Shown here piece by piece: positions 59,857 through 64,000 of a stretch of DNA of 64,000 nt; within the stretch, counting starts at the first letter, position 1; every line of letters begins with the position of its first letter. The DNA is from Liolophura sinensis. Taxonomy: Eukaryota > Mollusca > Polyplacophora > Chitonida > Chitonidae. The notes under the pieces are model-generated. The model was not told where the DNA came from. It saw only the letters and a program-made list of their open reading frames with translations, and did not search any database. The translations under genes and the position numbers were made by a program. The stretch is taken from the NCBI RefSeq assembly GCF_032854445.1, contig NC_088302.1, positions 13,201,338 to 13,265,337 on the forward strand, in the 5' to 3' direction.

Positions 59857-62800
59857 TTATAACTTTGAGGTGTTGTTTTCCTCTACCACTCCATCAGCCA
59901 GCATACTGCTGATGTCATCGGACTGATAGCCAAGCTCCACCAGAATCTCTCTGGTGTGTTGACCAATTGCAGGCAAGGGTAGTGACCTCCTGACACTTGG
60001 TGTCCGTAGCAACGAAGGGGCAGGGCCTGGCTCCTTGGCTCCTGAAGCTGATGACAGGAATGTTCCATTTGCTACATTGTGTGGGTGCGACGTGGCCTCG
60101 TCCATTTCTAACACTGGGGTGACACAAGAATCAGTTCCATCAAATATCTTAGTCCATTCATCTCTTGTTTTTGTTGAGAAGACCTCAGTAAATTTTTCCT
60201 TGAGTTCTTCTGGGTTAGTGAACTGATGATACTCACTGGGATCTAAACCAAGTCCTGCAGATAAAGATGAAAGTCATTAATTAAGTGTATTCCACCAAAC
60301 ACAAAAACGTCCGCTTCGGGAGCGGTAGATCGAGAGCAATCCTGAATCAAGTCACACCAAAGACCTTAAAAGAGGAAGTTGTAACTTGCTTGCTTGGCAT
60401 TCAGCATGAAGGGGATAGTGTAACAACTGGTTGACCCGTTTCTCCTCTGTCAGGCTGCCAACATGTACATACAACTGCTACTGCCGCATGTGCAGCTGTG
60501 TCCACTGGTTTCAATAGCTACACCACTGATCACCCACCTACCTTTGACAAGATTAGCATAAAACTGTGGCTCCAGTGCTCCAACAGCCATGTATTTGCTA
60601 TCTGATGTTCTGTATGTATCGTAGTAGGCCGCTCCTGAATCCAACATATTTTCTCCACGTGGTCTGCCCCAGAGAGGTAACTGCGCATTCTTTGTGCTCC
60701 ATATAAAACTGGCTGTGAATAAAAACAAAAAGCTAACATATTTATTTGACTGGCGTATCTTACACTATACTCTAGAATATTTCAGTTCTATGATGGTGGC
60801 CAACATTATAGTTGAAGGAAACCAAGCAGACACCAAGGGAAACCCACAATCCGCAGGTTGTGGTAGACAGGCGTGGAAGCCAGGATGAGCTGGACTTGAA
60901 CTATCAGCAACCACACTGGTGAGAGGGTGAATGAGTTATTGTGCTGCACTAACTATTTGGCCACCGAGGCCCTATGAAAAAGCTAATAAATTGAATATGC
61001 AGATATGGTCGCTATGTCAGGACAATAAATCTGGTACATTAAGAACAATGTGTTTTCTCTCGATAAACACAAAAGCACAGTCTTAGATATTACAAAAAGT
61101 TTTAGAAAAATTTATAAACTCAATCAAATTTGACGGCTTGGGCTTGTCAGTAACAAAACTCTAGAAGTAGCTTTAAAACTTATTTTTCCTTGCAAATAAT
61201 CATTAGAGTTTCAGAACTTTGCAGTTGCACAAATCAGAACAGTTCTACAGTTTGCTCAAAATTCCATAGCTTGTTCCCCATAGACTTTGGAATGTCGTGA
61301 CATCAAAGTGGCTCTTGTTCATTCACCTGACACACAACATACTGTTACAATGAACAGGACCAGCAATGACATCAAAACATTCTTATAACAAAGAGAGATA
61401 AGTGATGGACACTGTACAACATCATTACGTTGAATAACTGCACAGGTTTATATTGGAAATGAATGCAGTTAATGAACTACATGTATTTTGACAGCAAAAA
61501 CTTCAGGAATCTATAATGGAACAGAAGAATCATTTTGACAACAACTTTTTGTAAAACTTTAAAGCCCAGAAGTTATGTTCTATCAAATTTCACTGGGTAC
61601 ATACACTCAAAAGGAAGTGCTGGTAGAATATTCGGTACTGTTATGATCGCCTGTGTATGTCACTCACCCAGATAGGCCGCACCCTCCACCATGCTGCAGT
61701 CCACAACCTGCCCTTTCCCTGAGTGTGATCTTTCAAACAATGCCATCATAATTCCCAGGGCACATGTCAAACTGCCACCAGCGAAATCTGCCACAAGGTT
61801 GACAGGAGGTGTTGGCTTTTCCCCCTTCCTTCCCAGTGCAGACAGGATACCTACAGAAGTCAGTTTTATTTCCTCATAAACAGTTTGTGATTAGATAAGC
61901 CACTATACAATATACTGTGTATATGTACACACACCTAATGACTCCTCGTTGCCATATGACCGAAAAATTGTTAAGTACCACGAAAAAACCCCAAGTACAC
62001 ATACAGTGTATAGAATACCTGTCTGGGTCTTACCTGAGGTGGCCAGGTAGTTGATGTCATGTCCTGCATGTTTGGCCATGGGTCCCTTCTGACCATAGCC
62101 TGTGAGTCGAGCATAAATCAGCCCTGGATTAGCTGAGCACAGAATCTCTGGACCCAGACCCATCTTCTCCATTATACCTGCATGAGAAAAGTGTACAGCA
62201 ATTCGTTATGCTACTGGTTACCACAAAACAACGATCGCATCAGCCACAACTTATAGCTCACAACTTTTTCACAAAACATTAGTCAGGTACACTACACCCA
62301 ATGCCCGAAGGGTCTCAGAGCAGACTTAATTACTTACCTGATTGGTGTTTTATGCCATACTCAAGAATATTTCGCTTATACAATGGTGGCAAGCATTAAG
62401 GTGGAAGGAAACTGGGGGAAACCCATGACCATACACAGATTGCCGGCGGATCATCCCACTGACATCTGCAGATGAAAGCCAGCATGAGTTGGTCCTGAAC
62501 TTCCAGCCTGATTCCAATGGCTCAATTGGTCTTTGAAGGGTGTTTTGAGATTTACTTGTGAGGTAGGATGATATTCTACTGGAAAAATGAATGTACTGGT
62601 TTTAATGACCTTTATTTACAACATGCACTTTTTGGGATAAATTTTTAGGCCGAATACATTAAACACATTGGTATGGAAAAATCATGAACTTCATGACATA
62701 AAATTTGAACATTATTAAAGAATGATGTCAACTTTGCTGGAATTCTCTAGACGCTGCCATATGTAAATTCAAAATCTGGCAAAATGTTATAAGGATTGGT

Positions 62801-63522
62801 TCAACTAATCAGCATGAGCTGGATACAAAGACACCAATCAGCATAAGCTAGATTCAAACATGTCAAACAGCATGAGCTAGATTCAAACATGTCAAACAGC
62901 ATGAGCTAGATTCAAACATGTCAAACAGCATGAGCTAGATTCAAACACATCAATCAGTATGAGCTGGATTCAAACACACCAATCAGAATGAGAAGGATTT
63001 AAACAATCCAATCAGCTTGAGAAGGATTGAAACACTCCAATCAGCATGAGAAGGATTCAAACACACCAATTAGAACGAGAAGGATTCAAACACACCAATC
63101 AGCATGAGAAGGATTTAAACACTCCAATCAGCTTGAGAAGGATTGAAACACACCAATCAGCATGAGAAGGATTTAAACACTCCAATCAGCTTGAGAAGGA
63201 TTGAAACACACCAATCAGCATGAGCTGGATTCAAATACACTAATTTGCATGAGCTGGATTCAATCCCACCACCTAATTAGTCAAAGTGATATGATATTTA
63301 CTGTCCAGACTGCTAGGCAAGCAAGACAAAACACCATCTAGTCTCCAACCTGAAATGTTAAATTTAGGTGATGTACTAACCTGCTCGAAAGGGTTCAATA
63401 AGTACATCAGCTGCGACGGACATTTTCCTCAGGAGTTCCACACCACGTGCCTCTTTAAGGTTAACAGAAATAGATTTTTTTCCTCTCCCAAGTGTATCTG
63501 GCATCATTGACTTTGACTTGAG
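59857..63522 (-). CDS. AMACR: AMACR, alpha-methylacyl-CoA racemase (5' end outside window)
   Basis: Five exons: 63381-63522, 62034-62177, 61668-61850, 60542-60712, 59857-60254, together 346 codons including the stop; the first exon, about 30 residues, should lie beyond 64000. This is a CoA-transferase family III protein that interconverts (R)- and (S)-2-methylacyl-CoA so that branched fatty acids and bile-acid intermediates can enter beta-oxidation. Visible signatures: [24 protein letters not shown], the catalytic histidine in GHDINYL, the catalytic aspartate in [47 protein letters not shown] and [12 protein letters not shown]. The C terminus is NTSKL, a canonical PTS1 peroxisomal signal; the human protein ends in a related KASL type. 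Introns hold SINEs and a 32 bp minisatellite. Confidence 0.96.
60313..60440 (+). mobile_element. SINE family B, 5' part only
   Basis: GGGAGCGGTAGATCGAGAGC to CAACTGGTTGACCCGTTT; the rest is missing. AMACR intron. Confidence 0.85.
60738..60974 (-). mobile_element. SINE family A, diverged, nearly full length
   Basis: ATTTATTTGACTGGCGTATC, GGCCAACATTATAGTTGAAG, GAGCTGGACTTGAACTATCA, ending TTTGGCCACCGAGGCCCT. Confidence 0.87.
61933..61999 (+). mobile_element. SINE family B tail fragment
   Basis: ACTCCTCGTTGCCATATGAC, GAAAAATTGTTAAGTACCAC, AAAACCCCAAGTAC. AMACR intron. Confidence 0.7.
62328..62535 (-). mobile_element. SINE family A, diverged
   Basis: CTGATTGGTGTTTTATGCCA, GGCAAGCATTAAGGTGGAAG, AAAGCCAGCATGAGTTGGTC; head lost. 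Confidence 0.82.
62790..63265. repeat. about 32 bp minisatellite in an AMACR intron, SINE-like unit
   Basis: About 14 units of AGCATGAGCTGGATTCAAAC and ACACCAATC. A subset has AGAAGGAT or CTTGAG variants in alternating order. AGCATGAGCTGGATTCAAAC closely resembles the family A segment AGCATGAGCTGGACTTGAAC, and an eroded family A copy ends about 255 bp to the left. Confidence 0.88.
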
Positions 63523-63544
63523 CTATGAAACATAGAAGAAATTA

Positions 63545-63813
63545 TTTATTTGTTATTTATTTGATTGGTGTTTTACGCCATACTCAAGAATATTTCACTT
63601 ATACAAAGGCGGCCAGCATTATGGTGGGAGGAAACCGGGCAGAGCCTGGGGGAAACCCATGACCATCCACTGGTTGTTGGCAGAACTTCCCACTTACGAT
63701 CATAGAGGAAGCCAGCATGACCTGGATTTGAACTCACAGCGACCGCATTGGTGAGAGGCTCCTGGGTCATTACGCTGCACTAGTGCGCTAACCACCTGAG
63801 CCACGGAGGCCCC
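63545..63813 (-). mobile_element. SINE family A, full length with 12 bp target-site duplication
   Basis: Flanked by TAGAAGAAATTA at 63533-63544 and 63814-63825. On the minus strand: head GGGGCCTCCGTGGCTCAGGT, box B GAGTTCAAATCC, the core CTCCCACCATAATGCTGGCC, 3' end GTACTCAAG-like and an AAATA tail. It lies just upstream of the first AMACR exon in the window. Confidence 0.95.
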
Positions 63814-64000
63814 TAGAAGAAATTAACATAACAACTAAGATATGTATACTTCAGTTACACGATGAGAAGATTCTCTCTGATTATCAATAGGCATGAACTG
63901 CTGTCACAATGTGCAGCTTTACCAAACACACACCCACCCACTTACTGACCCACCCCCACCACCAAGAGCTAGCCATGAAGTCCAAAATCGTGACATTATT

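Overview
This is a 64 kb piece of an animal genome. The genes are intron-rich with GT-AG splicing, and introns and intergenic DNA are full of short tRNA-derived SINEs and minisatellites. The SINE types (a 260 bp tRNA-headed element with a conserved core, and a 330 bp element ending in a CACT repeat) resemble families I associate with molluscs and other lophotrochozoans. The best guess is a mollusc, not assigned to species. One assembly gap of 200 N lies at 52354-52553.

Six protein-coding genes were reconstructed exon by exon, with splice sites and reading phase checked by hand. From left to right: the 3' part of a Spinster-family transporter (+, 215-7232); DHX34, a DEAH-box helicase of nonsense-mediated decay (-, 8107-32950, 28 exons, 1330 aa); an unassigned coiled-coil protein with a C-terminal RWD-like globular domain (+, 33318-39924, 9 exons, 342 aa); cytosolic peptide:N-glycanase NGLY1 (-, 43626-47777, 5 exons, 622 aa); CCDC112 (+, 48057-58228, 14 exons, 490 aa); and most of alpha-methylacyl-CoA racemase AMACR (-, 59857-63522, five 3' exons, ending in a peroxisomal SKL signal). 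The orders are convergent (Spinster/DHX34, coiled-coil/NGLY1, CCDC112/AMACR) and divergent (DHX34/coiled-coil with 367 bp between start codons; NGLY1/CCDC112 with 279 bp). The two divergent gaps are probably shared promoters and carry YY1-like and ETS-like motifs. The genes act in unrelated processes and do not form a pathway.

The most striking feature is not a gene. At least seven tandem arrays begin or end exactly on a functional splice site, and their repeat unit contains that splice site together with a little of the neighbouring exon or intron. Four genuine 5' donors are repeated outright: Spinster 343, and DHX34 exons 5, 23 and 27. A fifth (Spinster 2561) is repeated with a one-base change in the donor itself. 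Two genuine 3' acceptors are repeated (Spinster 5289 and coiled-coil gene 38023). In DHX34 the 82 bp unit copies the helicase P-loop together with its splice donor, leaving several decayed P-loop copies in the intron. I treat this window-wide pattern of minisatellites seeded at splice junctions as the main discovery candidate.

Other points of note are a perfect 82 bp inverted repeat with a 7 bp spacer in a DHX34 intron, a perfect 73 bp tandem duplication, a minisatellite apparently seeded from the inside of a SINE, a three-copy 181 bp satellite-like block, and an unclassified dispersed repeat family. I saw no virus-derived element, no LINE coding sequence, no CRISPR array and no free-standing RNA gene.
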